In this document: positions 20,284-31,067 of the stretch, one piece after another
How the letters are laid out: each line of letters starts with the position of its first letter
How positions within the stretch are numbered: position 1 is the stretch's first letter
Assembly (NCBI RefSeq): GCF_009870125.1
Contig: NC_046683.1
Span: 18,485,001 to 18,549,000, forward strand
Source of the DNA: Drosophila pseudoobscura
Taxonomy: Eukaryota; Arthropoda; Insecta; Diptera; Drosophilidae
Direction: 5' to 3'
DNA length: 64,000 bases
Program-made: the position numbers and the translations under genes
Notes under the pieces: generated by a model
The model's input: only the letters and a program-made list of their open reading frames with translations
Database searches by the model: none
What the model was told of the DNA's origin: nothing

Positions 20284-20961
20284 TATAAATGTAAAGAAAA
20301 TGGTCCGTTCGACCGGAAAAAGCTGCCCAGCCTCATCATGAACAAGGCCTTGCCCTCGCCCAACGACGACGTTACTTGCGCGATGTTTTCAGCGGACCAT
20401 TGCACCGTTGCATTTGGCACTAGCTCCGGCAGGATCCACGTCGTGGCCGTGACCAAGGACTGGCAAGACGTGAACAGCCTGCGAAGGGAGACGTTGATTT
20501 CCGCCCACCAGAAGCCGGTCCTGGCCTGCGCCTTTTCTCCTGGAGACAGCTACCGCTTTGCAAGACTGTCTATGCGCCTCTTCCGCGGCCACAGGGCCCC
20601 CATCAAAGCCCTGGCGTACTCCGTGTGCGGGCGCTTCCTGGTCTCTGGTGGCCTAGATGACCTGATCATTGTTTGGGACGCAACCAACGAGCGAATGGTA
20701 CACTGCATGACCCAGCACAACGCAATGATTGAATCGATAGGTTTCTCCCACTGCAACAATCTGATGGTTGTTTGGGGCAAGGACTGCCACCTGAGTACTT
20801 TTCACTTTCAGCTTCTCGTCAAGTGCCCCGAGATGGAGTTATCATCCACAAAAGCCATCATTGATCAGTTGCTAATCAGCACGGTTCAGACCTCGCGAAA
20901 TGGAATTTTCCTTAAAAGTGGGTTCGCCGATCGCAATCGCCTGATTGCCATTGCAAGATAA
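20284..20961 (+). pseudogene. TAF5/cannonball-like WD40 protein, internally deleted
   Basis: The frame is open from 20284 and has its first Met at 20338 (207 residues). The start resembles the first WD40 blade of TAF5-type proteins (DDVTCAMFSADHCTVAFGTS), then SAHQKPVLACAFSPGDSYR jumps directly to LSMRLFRGHRAPIKALAYSVCGRFLVSGGLDDLIIVWD, a late blade. The C-terminus (LLISTVQTSRNGIFLKSGFADRNRL) aligns with the end of TAF5. Roughly three blades are therefore missing, as is the whole N-terminal TAF5 domain. TAF5 is a scaffold of TFIID, and the fly paralogue cannonball is a testis TAF; which one is the parent is not resolved. It is intronless as seen. Confidence 0.6.
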
Positions 20962-21800
20962 ATTCTTAAAAAATAAAACAGTTTAACGCAAAAATCAAAA
21001 TACTTTAAATGCAGCGAAATGATGTAAAGGGTACGAATACACGAAATCAGTTAAATTACGTTCTTAAATTAATAATATTCTTTTGGTTTATTCTATTACA
21101 CATTCAGAGCCGCCGCTTGGAACGAGGCGCTGGATCGAGCCATCGATTGGAAAGCACCGTCGACTCTATTAATGTACATACATCCATAATTATTCAACTT
21201 AATTTTCTTTTCATTTATATCATATAAACGTAAATTTATACCGCACAATTTAAAAAACTCATAGGATCCCACTCATCCTTTGAGCTATGAGTTTCCATTG
21301 GTCAAACCAAAGTATTCTATGATTTGATGTGAACATTTATTTTGATTGTTTGAAAATTTGTTAATATTTCCCGCACTTTCGGAGTGGCCCCAAAGGGGTA
21401 TTTAAAATATGACAGACAAGCGCTAAAAATGTAATTGCACAAAAATTTATTTATCGGCATAAAAACGAACAGATAAAACCGAACCAAATTAATTAAATAA
21501 AATTTCCCTTTCGTTGCTTTCGTTTTTTGCTTTTAGGAAAATTTTCAATGGCTTTTATTTATTATTTTCTATTGAGGACACACATTTGGATGAACATGTG
21601 CATAATTGCAAAAGCAAATAAAACTTTAAATAAAATTAAATAATAAATTTATTATATAATAATCTGTGTGCTATAAATATTAAAAAAATATTTAGCTATA
21701 AATTAGTGGACTGTATTATTTTAACATACATATGTACATATGTAGGTTTTCTTTAATCTACATATCTACTGATTATATTGTCGTATTACAAAGAGCGGCG
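20962..21800. other. AT-rich unassigned region
   Basis: No supported gene. A short segment at 21108-21170 (GCCGCCGCTTGGAACGAGGC) has exon-like composition and reads AAAWNEALDRAIDWKAPST, but I do not recognise it. The rest is AT-rich with many A/T runs. Confidence 0.4.
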
Positions 21801-22110
21801 GTATAGCGATATGCGTGCGGTTGGCTGCGGCTAGAAAACTCCACGAAAAGAAGTCGAGCAAAGAGGAATTGAAAGATCATGCGATGCGACGGTCCAATGG
21901 CAAACGGTCCACATCGATGTATGCGTGTGCAGCTGAGGGTTTGGGTTGTGTGAGAACGTTACAGTTAGGTTTTGAGCACAAGCAATAGCAACACAATTCT
22001 GCGCGTAAAAATAGGTGCTCAAGTGGGAAAATACAATAATGAGCACATGAATAGGGAAAGTTATAATTTAAATGAATATTGAACTAAAGTTAAGCGGCCA
22101 ATTTCTCAAC
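21801..22110 (+). repeat. Unnamed repeat F, copy 1 (partial)
   Basis: The segment GAAAGATCATGCGATGCGAC through AAGCGGCCAATTTCTCAAC is a diverged copy of 25095-25375 and of the inverted copy at 29335-30060. No coding content is visible. The TE class is unknown. Confidence 0.6.
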
Positions 22111-22318
22111 AATATTATTTAAAAATATAATATTGAATTTTTAATATTACTTTCGGCTCGCAAATATTTTGCGACATTTTATGGAGCGACGAAACAAAAA
22201 TAAATTTAGGTCGGGAATGATTGTGAGAGCAATGTACGATGCCCTAAAGGAAAGGAATTTGTTCCAAGTTTTACCGAAGAAACTGTCAAACATGATGGTG
22301 GCAATATATGTATGTACA
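22111..22318 (+). other. Unassigned segment with short open frame
   Basis: An open frame from 22169 (MERRNKNKFRSGMIV...ALKERNLFQVLPKK) reads into a microsatellite-like ATGTAC stretch. It may be a transposase piece, but I cannot name it. Confidence 0.3.
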
Positions 22319-22560
22319 TATGTATGTAATTATATGGGACTACTCCTCCGGTACGGCGTAGGTCCACATGCCAGACAACGAACAGAACGAACGCTGAGGA
22401 ATGCAAATTCTTATTGGAGCGAGATAACGACCCAACGAAAACACGTGGGGAGGTTTAATAAAGAAATTGACTAAGTTTTTATTTTTAGAAGGCAAAAATT
22501 ATGGGTTGCTTTCGCCTTCTCTATCGCTCTCTCAATCTGTCATCCAACAATCGTCGGCAT
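22319..22560 (-). repeat. Paralogous empty site of the LINE at 41402
   Basis: On the minus strand this segment reads continuously what in 41250-41401 and 46769-46915 is split by the full-length LINE: CAATTTCTTTATTAAACCTCC is uninterrupted here. It is part of a duplicated repeat of unknown family that spans both loci. Confidence 0.85.
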
Positions 22561-22609
22561 TAATAAATCGATAAAGATTTAATTGAAAACTGACTAGATA
22601 TTTGACTGC

Positions 22610-22924
22610 ATGAATAGTGGTTCATTATATGCGGATAATGTGTACAGATCTGCGATACAGCTTAACAATGTACCCCACAAATTCATTAAATTTTTTTTAA
22701 GCTATATTAAAGACGTAAATTTTTTGGATTCGAAGAAACGTGTTTATTTTCTTGACGGCATACAGATTACATTAAAATCCCTTCTTTTACTTGCTGATGA
22801 GCTTTTAACGAATTCAGATAAGTTTTTTATTATGACAAAAACGCTCAACCAGGACAAACTGGATAACACATTTGCAGTAGTTAGGCAAAAGGGTGGTAAT
22901 AATACCAATCCCTCTGTAGAGTAA
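22610..22924 (+). pseudogene. P-element-type transposase, C-terminal fragment
   Basis: The 104-residue frame includes VYFLDGIQITLKSLLLLADEL and KTLNQDKLDNTFAVVRQKGGNNTNPS. The NQD.L.N.F..VR..GG..NP signature is typical of the C-terminal part of P-element/THAP9 transposases, near the last acidic catalytic residue. The THAP domain and the first catalytic residues are not attached here. A separate THAP-type fragment lies at 31068-31649. Confidence 0.65.
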
Positions 22925-23059
22925 CTACAAAATAAAAACTAAAAATGAACTAAAAATAGTTCGTTCGTCCGACTTTGGGAATTATGAAGCTGATTTTGAA
23001 GAAGGAATCGCTGTCCAAGCGTGCATTGAGGGTGTTTTTCACGAGTCAAATAATTTGAA

Positions 23060-23745
23060 AGTTGAGCATCCTAATGATCATGATCTTTCAAAGCTCGATT
23101 TTGATGGTAGTGGTCCAAATATCCAGGAGGTCGTGGTGCCATTGCAAGGGATGCTGCGATGGAAAAATGCGATCCGCGGAAAGAAGAAACACGCGAAATG
23201 CAGCGCCACATTGAACGCATAATCTCTGGGGCAAAAAGTGTACTTGATCTCCAGCAGCAGGAGTACAATATTGTTGCCTTTAACTATTTCGCCAACACTG
23301 GGAGTGTGTACGTCCCCGCTGAGTATACCACCTGCCGTTACTCTCTCAAGGAAGGCATCAGTGCGGAGTACAGTTGATCCCTAATTGATCCGGGGCAACT
23401 CATCTTTGGGCAAAGCCACCAGGCCAGGCAACATTCGCTGGATACCCATAAGTTACCCTTGCCCCCGAATGCCTTGGGCACGAAAATGGGGAAACTGTAT
23501 AAAAAATTCATTGATGGAATTCCAGCGGTCTGTGAAGGAGAACCGATCATTGTGTACACCACCACCGATCAAATACCGATGGTATTGCCTATTTGGAGTG
23601 CAATCAACGTGATTGCATTATTCTGCATTCCGTTATTTGTATATTTGTGTGGTTAGTTATCCTTATACATAAATACATATATTTGCGAATACTTGTGTTC
23701 AACAGGTTCCAATCACAGACGAGTCGCACCTAGGTTCACGAAAAA
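23060..23745 (+). pseudogene. mael: maelstrom-like relic, copy 1
   Basis: From about 23159 the sequence encodes VAFNYFANTGSVYVPAEYTTCRYSLKEGISAEYS, LIDPGQLIFGQ (a frame change near 23375) and LPLPPNALGTKMGKLYKKF. These match the Drosophila Maelstrom protein, an HMG-box factor of nuclear piRNA silencing, in its MAEL/RNase H-like domain. Most of the HMG box is deleted: GATGCTGCGAT joins directly to GGAAAAATGCG, whereas copy 2 has about 100 more bases there. A likely intron with GT/AG ends lies at 23609-23705, so it is a DNA-level duplicate and not a retrocopy. The rest of the C-terminal domain is missing. Confidence 0.8.
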
Positions 23746-24470
23746 CATGGTCGGCTCTAGATGAGATTTTAACAAAACGGGATATGCCAACAACCTGCTG
23801 GGGGTGGTGACTGACCATTGCCAGGCCAATTTAGAAGTGATTAGTCCATGTGCAACTAAATTCCCCTTTTTCCCCATTTTATGGGATAAAAACGATATGG
23901 TAAATGAAATGGCGAAGCATCTTATAACGGAGCCTTTATAGCCCTTAATTTCGTAAAACTTGCAAAGTGCATCAATAAAAGTACCGTTAAAACGAGGGGG
24001 AACGTTGTGAGTTGCTGCGGAGACCGTCAGTATGGCTCTCCTCCGGCAAACGCCGCTCAAAATTTTTCTCAAATTTTGCCAACCTTCGGGTCTGCCAGCA
24101 TCATCGGCACACTTCCTGTGCCACACTCGGAGTACCAGTCTTCACTATCAAACTATAGCCTCGACGCATGATTCGTGGGGTCCGAAAAGTCCATCCTCAC
24201 CATGATACAATTATACAAGGTGGTCTCGATAAGGGACAACACGAACGAGCTTCGGCTCCCGACGAGACCACCTTGTATAATTACATCATGATCCTTACCA
24301 GTTTTCTGGGGGCATCTGCTTAGAAATCCTGTTGTTCTTGCGTTGCCCAGGCTCAGCAAAGCCAAGTACCTCCAAAGGCAAGACACGTGGAATGTCGGGA
24401 ATCTGTCCGATGCCCTCACGCAATAAAACGATTTCCTCCTTGAGGATGAAAGAAAACGCTCCCACATACG
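23746..24470 (+). repeat. Unnamed repeat G tail, with nested hairpin element
   Basis: Parts are shared with 30730-31000, 46940-47100 and 49330-49520 (for example TTTTCCAACCTTCGGGTCTGC-like, CCGAAAAGTCCATCCTCACC and GGAATGTCGGGAATCTGTCC). The antisense frame gives short uninterrupted peptides, but nothing I recognise. Confidence 0.55.
24196..24297. mobile_element. Short hairpin MITE with 8-bp target duplication
   Basis: Inverted ends, ATTATACAAGGTGGTCTCG and its complement CGAGACCACCTTGTATAAT, enclose a loop of about 40 bp. It interrupts the sequence TCCTCACC|AGTTTTCTGG, which is continuous at 30868-30885 and at 49361-49380. The flanks TCCTCACC and TCCTTACC look like an 8-bp duplication with one change, as made by hAT or P-type transposases. 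Confidence 0.7.
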
Positions 24471-24794
24471 ACGAAAATCTGTTGCATCCACAATATTGCT
24501 GATTCGAGAAAACTTAAAACTCAGAATCATACATACTGACCATATCCATCAGATTGCTGAATCTGGATCAGATCAGATCATTTTTAAAGCCAAAAGGAAC
24601 AAATCAATTTGCATTGGCTACGCAGCGCCCGACGTCACGCTCAGACTGATTTGCTGTCTCTTTCGCACGCACTATTTGTCGTGTCGTTTAATATTAGCGG
24701 CGTCTGCCGGAGGGGAGCCATACTGACTTAGTATCGGGTATAACTGTAGAGTTGCGGTCTCCGCAGCAACTCACAACGTTCCCCCTCGTTTTTT
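24471..24794 (+). mobile_element. DINE-1/ISY-like repeat, tail half
   Basis: It matches the last third of 28249-29185 nearly base for base, from the CATATCCATCAGATTGCTG region to CACAACGTTCCCCCTCG. Confidence 0.65.
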
Positions 24795-25375
24795 CATTAT
24801 TTTCTTTTATTAAATAAAAACAAATTACGGAATTTAATGGGGACATCAATGTCGTGCAGTTTGAAAAATGTAATGGACGTGGTTATGACTTAGTCGACTG
24901 ATAACCTTTTGAATATTGATCTTATTTATTTATATTGGTTATTTAATATTGGTGGTTATATTACAAAGTATTTTACATGTGTGTATATGAATAGCGGGGG
25001 TGTCGATGATGCGGCGGTACAAACTACATTGTATTTCATTGTTGGTTGTTGGAAACCATTGTTGGTTTCATCTAGATTTTTCTACTAACTTCCACTCCAC
25101 AAAAGAAGTCGAGCCAAAAGGGAATTGAAAGATGATGCGTTGCGACGGTCTAATGCAAAACGGTACACATAGATGTATGCGTGTGCAGTTGCGGGCTTTA
25201 GCTATACGTGTGAGTACATTACAGCTATGTTTTGGACACAAGCAATAACAACAAAGCTATGCGCGTAAAAGTAGTTGCTTAAGCGGTGCAATACAATCAT
25301 GTGCATATGAATAGGGCAGTTGTAATATACACGAACATTGAACTAAAACTACGCGGCAAATTTCTCAACATACCA
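24795..25375 (+). repeat. Unnamed repeat F, copy 2
   Basis: This copy is repeated in inverted orientation at 29335-30360. It includes ACAAACTACATTGTATTTC and TTGGTTGTTGGAAACCATTG and ends TTTCTCAAC. No open frame of note. Noncoding, AT-rich; TE class unknown. Confidence 0.75.
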
Positions 25376-25482
25376 GACCCCCTGAACGATTGTTCAGAGC
25401 AAGGGAACAAGGCACAAGGTTAACCCGGACGGCCCTCAGCGGGGCCACGCATAGGCCAATCTGGCCCGTAGTTATCCGGATA

Positions 25483-25509
25483 GGGGGGGGGGGGGGGGGG
25501 GGGGGGGGG
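25483..25509 (+). repeat. 27-nt poly-G run
   Basis: An uninterrupted run of 27 G lies in the LINE 3' UTR (poly-C on the element's coding strand). The full-length relative has only a short C run there (ACACCCCCCCATCC, about 46687). Such runs mutate quickly, can form G-quadruplexes and are also prone to sequencing-length errors. Confidence 0.9.
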
Positions 25510-25532
25510 TGTATAAACCGTCGCGGAAGTGT

Positions 25533-26495
25533 TTATGTGGTTTTAAAGTCCCCGAGAATCGAGGTGTTTTTAGCATAGGCCAACAGTTCTTGTGGCGTCC
25601 TTTTGGAGGCATCTCCCAGTGATGCCAGCACTGGGGCGCCCAGGTATCTCCTCCTTTCCCTTGAGAGCGCCGGACAGTTGCAGATGAGATGTTCCAGGGT
25701 TTCAATAGCCCCAGGTTCCTCACATTTCCTACAACTGTCTCTGTTGGTGATGCCTAGCTTAGCTGCATGTGCAGCAGCCAGACAGTGACCTGTAAGTATT
25801 CCCACTAGCAATCTACAGTCCTTTCGTGGTAGGTGCAGTAGGTAGTGGCTAAGTTTCTCGTTGCGTTCCTTGCATATTATCTTCGAGGTTTTGCAGGTGG
25901 TGGTACTGTTCCACCTGCTATTAGTCTGTGTTCTAGCCTGCTTCTCTAGATCGCATTGCAGCGTTCTAAGGGAGACAGGCATGTTCTCGGTTCTCCTATT
26001 CTCCAGACCGACGGCTTCCTTAGCTAGTACGTCCGAAGCTTCGCTTCCTTCGATGCCCTGGTGGCTGGGAACCCAATAGATCCGCACTGTCTTTGTCGTG
26101 CTTAGGATGTCTAATGCCTCCCTGCTCGCCAAGACACTTCTGGAGCTGACCGCGGACGACTGCATGGATCTTATCGCCGCTTGGCTGTCGACGAATATGT
26201 TGACCGCATTGTGTGCTCGTTCTGTGAGGAGAGCGACCTCCGCTGCTTTTCCGATGGCAAAAACTTCTGCCTGGAATATGCTGCATTGGTCCGGTAGCTT
26301 ATACGACAGTCTTATCTCAGGGTCTGTACAGTATAGGCCCGCTCCTACTCTTCCGTCCATCTTGGAGCCGTCTGTGTATATATTGAGGTGCTCAGTTTGG
26401 TCCCTTCCAATTTTCCAGTCTTCAGGTCCCAAAGATGTGGTTGTCTTGACGTCAAGGCAAGTTTGGGCGGTCATGTAATCAGTTGATCTGGTCAT
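25533..26495 (-). pseudogene. LINE ORF2 RNase H and C-terminal part
   Basis: The open 320-residue frame has IYTDGSKMDGRVGAGLY, FQAEVFAIGKA, FVDSQAAIRSM, PSHQGIEGSEASDVLAKEA and the zinc cluster CRKCEEPGAIETLEHLICNC. It ends ILGDFKTT. The frame is separate from the RT part only because of a frameshift at about 26610. Confidence 0.8.
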
Positions 26496-26519
26496 GTCCC
26501 TGCCAATTGAACTGTGCCC

Positions 26520-27330
26520 GTATCCTTGTATCGATAGATTTCCTGATGCTATAAGGCGTTGTGCTGCCTTTACCGCAATCAGGCGAGCGTGAATGTCCAG
26601 GGGGTCGGCACCTCAGCGCCCCTGTAATACAGAGCAGTGCCTGTCGCTGAGTCTTTTCCATAAGCTTATAGTATGTCTTCTTTTCAGTAGCCTGCCACCA
26701 AACTAAGGCCCCATACAGCAGAGTTGGTCGCACCACCGAGATGTAGATCCAGTGCATTAGAGCAGGTGACAGGCCCCATGTGCTGCTGAGCATCTTCTTG
26801 GATGCATAAAGCGCAAAGGTAGCCTTCTTCACCCTTTCCACTTCATTGGGCCTCCATGCCAGCTTGCTGTCCAGTACTGTGCCTAGGTATTTCACCTGTG
26901 ATTTTCGAGTCAGCCTAGTTTGGTCAATTTTCGGGGGGGTCCATATCGGTACCTTGTACCTCTTGGTAAAGAGGATGAGGTCCGTCTTGTCCGCGTTGAT
27001 ACTGAGTCCTACCTCTTCCGACCACTCACGTATCTCCCTGAGTGTACGTTCCATTATGGAGCTGAGGGTCGATGGAATTACACCCGTAATAAGTATGCTT
27101 ATGTCGTCTGCATAAGCTGTTATTTTTGGGGCCTTCCTTTCAAATCTCTTAATGAGGTCGTCGACCACCAAATTCCGCAGTAGTGGCGACAGGACTCCAC
27201 CTTGAGGTGTGCCTCTGTGTGCCCCCTTTACCATGGAAGCAGTGCCCCACTCCGATTGCACCCGTCTAAAACTTAGGAGGTTTTTGATCCAGACGTTGAT
27301 TGCAGGGTGTATGTTATTCGCTTCTAGGCG
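26520..27330 (-). pseudogene. LINE ORF2 RT fragment
   Basis: The frame contains GTPQGGVLSPLLRN (an Arg replaces the usual Trp), AYADDISILI and the RT thumb through TQRQALLCITGAL. The frame then breaks at about 26610, where roughly 30 bases present in the full-length element are missing, with ensuing shift (CRPPGHSRSPDCGK). Confidence 0.8.
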
Positions 27331-27408
27331 ACTTGTTTGTAAATCTGATTTGTAAATCCAATAGCTTTTCTAGTGTTTTTAGTATAAAGGAGGTAAGGCT
27401 TATCGGTC

Positions 27409-27977
27409 TGAATCTGGGTTAAAATTGTTGAATATTCCTCAAAAGTCAACGCACTGCTACCAATTACTCGGTGACGGTGGAGTTTGATGGATCGTACGCC
27501 GGTCTCCCAAATACCTGCAAAATGCGGGGCAGACGGCGGAATGAAGTGCCAGTTGATTTCCTGACTCGTCAGAAAATTAGAGATCTCCTTGTCCTGACTG
27601 TAAGATATCTGCGAATTCATGCAGCTCCGTTGCTTGAAGTGGCGAGGATAGGCGAGGATTCCAGTAAATTAACTTCAGCTACAAACTGTTCCCAAAGTGC
27701 GCATAGCTGCATTCGACCGAGCTCAGCCAACTATCTTGAAACAGAACCTTTAGAAATACAGTTGTGGGGGCAAGCAACCCCAGGGGATCGTAGATCTTTG
27801 CAAGCTCAGACATACCGGGTCCCAGCGTATTCCAAGAGCCTTGACATATTGAGTTGGGCTATCTCCCTCTAAAACTTGAGGCGTATTTTTTGAGGTCCAA
27901 AATGAGTCGACGGTATACTTACGGTATATCTGTATATTTAAGATGGTAACACTTTCCACACATTTTCGAGAAGCCAT
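27409..27977 (-). pseudogene. BEL/Pao pol fragments, including integrase end
   Basis: Minus-strand reading gives NWHFIPPSAPHFAGIWETGV (27580-27500), the conserved integrase segment that precedes the GPY/F-like module in BEL elements, followed by LTFEEYSTILTQI. Further upstream (27977-27750), TVDSFWTSKNTPQVLEGDS and ALGIRWDP resemble the BEL pol connection. It is broken by several shifts and joined directly to the LINE fragment. Confidence 0.65.
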
Positions 27978-28020
27978 TAAGTTAGGGAACTCCCGCCATT
28001 AACAAAAGCTATACAAAATA

Positions 28021-28170
28021 ATGAGCAAAGATTTTAAACAAAAGTACAGACAGGATTGGGAGTCTCAACCCGATACAAAAACATGGCTCTGCAGAAGTAA
28101 AAATGCAGTCGATGCTCATTGCAAGGCTTGCAATGTTGATATTTTGAGTCCAATAGCATCAATTAGATAG
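28021..28170 (+). pseudogene. BED-type zinc finger fragment of a hAT-like protein
   Basis: The 49-residue frame begins MSKDFKQKYRQDWESQPDTK and has W-L-C...CKACNVDI, followed after an in-frame TAG by HAATHKHKDK. The C-x2-C...H-x4/5-H pattern resembles BED fingers of ZBED/DUF4371 hAT derivatives, possibly the same family as 19547-19846. Confidence 0.5.
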
Positions 28171-28248
28171 CACGCTGCCACACACAAACATAAGGACAAA
28201 ATTAAATTCTTTTGAGGCCAATTTAAGGTATATTAAAACATATTTTTA

Positions 28249-29185
28249 TACCCGATACTTAAAATGAGTATTGGGGTATATTAGATTTGTGGTGAAAATG
28301 GATGTGTGTAACGTCAAGAAGGAATCGTTTCCGACCTCATAAAGTGTATATATTCTTGATCAGCATCAATAGCCGAGTCGATTGAGCCATGTCTGTCTGT
28401 CCGTCTGTCCGTCCCCTTCAGCGCCTAATGCTCAAAGACTATAAGAGCTAGAGCAACGACGTTTGATTGACTTCTGTGACAAGTAGACACTGCTACAAGT
28501 ATAATCGTATAATTTTTATAGCTAGAACCAAGAAAACAATTTATTCTTTCTCGCTCTGTCTCTCTCTAACACACAGGTTTCATGGTCGGTTTTGCCAATT
28601 GCAAAATATTAGTTCAAGGATCTCAGAACCTATAAGAGCCAGAGCAACCAAATTTGGCATCCACACTTCTGTGGTATCGGACATTGACCTTTTCGCGACA
28701 TATTTTCGCCACACCCCCTTCCGCCCCGCAAAGGACGAAAATCTGGGGCATCCATAAATCTCAGAGACTATTAAGGCTAGAGCAACCAAATTTGGTATCC
28801 GCACTCCTGTTAGATCTCACTATAAAACGTTTATCTCAAAATTTCATCGCCCCACAAAAAAGGAAAAACTGTTGCATGCACAATATTGCAGATTCGAGAA
28901 AACTTAAAACTCAGAATCATAGATAATGACCATATACATCAGATTGCTGAATCTGGATCAGATCAGATGATTTTTAAAGCCAAAAGAAACAAATCAATTT
29001 GCAGGGGCTACACAGCGCCCGACGTCACGCTCAGACTGATTTTCTGTCTCTCTCGCACGCACTCTTTGTCGTGTCGTTTAATATTAGCGGCGTCTGCCGG
29101 AGGAGAGCCATACTGACTTAGTATCGGGTATAACTGTAGAGTTGCGGTGTACGCAATAACTCACAACGTTCCCCCTCGTTTTATT
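28249..29185 (+). mobile_element. DINE-1/ISY-like repeat, most complete copy
   Basis: It runs from TATACCCGATACTTAAAATG to AACGTTCCCCCTCGTTTT, about 940 bp. It is noncoding and internally repetitive (the block AGAGCAACCAAATTTGG occurs twice). No terminal inverted repeats or target duplication were seen, consistent with a Helitron-like element. Confidence 0.7.
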
Positions 29186-29334
29186 TTGTGTAGTAAAAAG
29201 ATTAACTTAGATTAGTGAATTAAGTTTAATTTGCTTTTGTCCCTTCGACATTCCGTCCTGGGAGTATTGGAAGAATTCTTGAGTTACCCGGTCAAAATCG
29301 CCGGTCAGATTTTCAAAGAAAATCTTTCCTTAAA
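29186..29334. other. Unassigned spacer
   Basis: AT-rich sequence with no recognised feature. Confidence 0.4.
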
Positions 29335-30360
29335 TCCCGCTGTAAAACAAATAATCATGTTTATTATCGTTGAGAGATTATCCGCGTAGTTGTAAATCAA
29401 TGTTCGTGTATATTACAAGTGCCCTATTCATATGCACATGATTGTATTGCACCGCTTAAGTAACTACTTTTACGCGCATAGCATTGTTGTTATTGCTTGT
29501 GTCCAAAACATAGCTGTAATGTACTCATACGTATAGCTAAAGCCCGCAACTGCACACGAATACATCTATGTGTATCGTTTTGCCCCAGTGGACCAAAAAC
29601 CGATAGTAAAACGGAACTATCATAAAATGTCCGGAAACGGACTCAGAAATGATAAAAATCCGGGAGCGATGAGTGAAGTCTCGCAAAATGATCGCAGACG
29701 GACTTAGAAAAGAGCATTTACCGGACAAAAACCGAGTGACGACAAAGTCTCGCAAAACTATCACAAACGGACTTAAAAACGGGCGCAATACGCAAGAAAC
29801 GCCGGATCACGTAATAGAACATGAACGAACATGTCAAACTGCGGCCCGGCACAACGCCGCCGTTTTTTCGTTTTGTGTTATTTTGTGATTAAAAACCGTA
29901 GCAGAAGGACGTAAACGGGGATATAAATCATAAAAATAGTGAAAATAGCATTAGACCGTCGCAACGCATCATCTTTCAATTCCCTTTTGGCTCGACTTCT
30001 TTTGTGGAGTGGAAGTTAGTAGAAATTTCTAGATGAAACCAACAATGGTTTCCAACAACCAACAATGAAATACAATGTAGTTTGTACCGCCGCATCATCA
30101 TTTCGTTATTTGTTATTGTTATTTTAGTCTGTCCTGGCCCCCCACATCATCGACACCCCCGCTATTCATATACATACATACATGTAAAATACTTTGTAAT
30201 ATAACCACCAATATTAAATAACCAATATAAATAAATAAGCTCAATATTCAAAAGATTATCAGTCCACTAAGTCATACATTAAGTCCATTACATTTTTCAA
30301 ACTGCACGACATTGATGGGCTCGTCCCCATTAAATTCCGTATTTTGTTTATATAATAAAA
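29335..30360 (-). repeat. Unnamed repeat F, copy 3, with nested insertion
   Basis: This is the inverted counterpart of 24795-25375. The two halves (29360-29566 and 29930-30360) are separated by a foreign segment of about 360 bp. Confidence 0.75.
29567..29929 (-). mobile_element. Unnamed element H nested in repeat F
   Basis: The right end GTGATTAAAAACCGTAGCAG...GACGTAAACGGGG matches, in reverse, 35873-35905. The block AATAGAACATGAACGAACATG matches 36505-36535, so this is a family present twice in the window. An internal 71-bp tandem unit (AGTCTCGCAAAA...CGGACTTA) occurs at 29678 and 29749. No coding sequence. Confidence 0.6.
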
Positions 30361-30375
30361 GAAAATAATGAAAAA

Positions 30376-31035
30376 ATAATATTAACTAGCTGCCATAGAA
30401 GGATTTCAGTTCTAGCGGCCAGCAATACTAGAACACACACACGCAAAGTACGTGAGAATGCGTGTGCACCCATACATTCAAATATTCAAATAGCATCAGC
30501 AGCAGATCTCTGAAAACGAAAGAAGCATACAAACACACATTTTTGTCGAAACTTATTGTGTGTGTACTCGTTGTTTGGCTCATGATGACGCATCAGTACC
30601 CGAACGCCAGAGCCGAAGTATTTTTTGACGCTAGTAAATAAGACGAATGCGCAGTCGCAGCGACGCAGCAGAATGGCTACTGCGACTCTGCAGCCTATAA
30701 AAGACGTGCGCTTAGTTCATTTTGCGACTTATTTCTCAAATTTTTCCAACCTTCGGGTCTGCATCATCGGCACACTTTCTGTGCCACACTCGGAACACCA
30801 GTCTTCAGTCTCATGGCCTCGAGGCCAAACTATAGCCTCGACGCATGATTCGTGGTGTCCGAAAAGTCCATCCTCACCAGTTTTCTGGGGCCATGCGCCT
30901 GGGACACCGTGTCGCACTTCATATTTGTCAGTTTTTTAAGCCACTCCCTCGCGTATTGGTACTCATCCGAGTTGCGGTGGAATGCCTCCTACGGTTTGCG
31001 GCTGCGGTAACGCCTATTCCTGCGATATACAACCA
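30376..31035 (+). repeat. Unnamed repeat G with TATA/Inr promoter, copy 1
   Basis: It starts AATATTAACTAGCTGCCATAG and contains TTCTAGCGGCCAGCAATACT; both recur at about 49007. Partial copies are at 40011-40500 and 47881-48060. It ends with GAGTTGCGGTGGAATGCCTCC. The structure (noncoding with a strong TATA box) suggests an LTR or a promoter-bearing 5' end, but no TG...CA ends were fixed. Confidence 0.6.
30696..30722 (+). promoter_or_regulatory. TATA box and initiator in repeat G
   Basis: TATAAAAG (30696-30703) is followed 23 bp later by TCATTT, a match to the fly initiator TCAKTY. The same pair with identical spacing lies at 49288-49314. Confidence 0.5.
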
Positions 31036-31067
31036 TTTTTAAGGCTAAAAATCGATCTTTCAATTTT

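Larger units (their letters stand above)
25421..27408 (-). mobile_element. LOA-type LINE (subfamily A), 5'-truncated and internally deleted
   Basis: On the minus strand the copy begins at about 27408 within the RT (DYRPISL-like) directly after BEL integrase sequence. It loses the RT motif A region near 27328, resumes at SRLEANNIHP, and reads to the 3' UTR ending GGCCGTCCGGGTTAACCT at 25421. The 3' tail has only one TAACC unit. It is close in sequence to the full-length element at 41402-46768. Confidence 0.85.

Noticed and set aside
20268-20780. Minus-strand short frames opposite the WD40 relic
   Set aside because: They mirror codon structure of the plus-strand frame and lack any motif.
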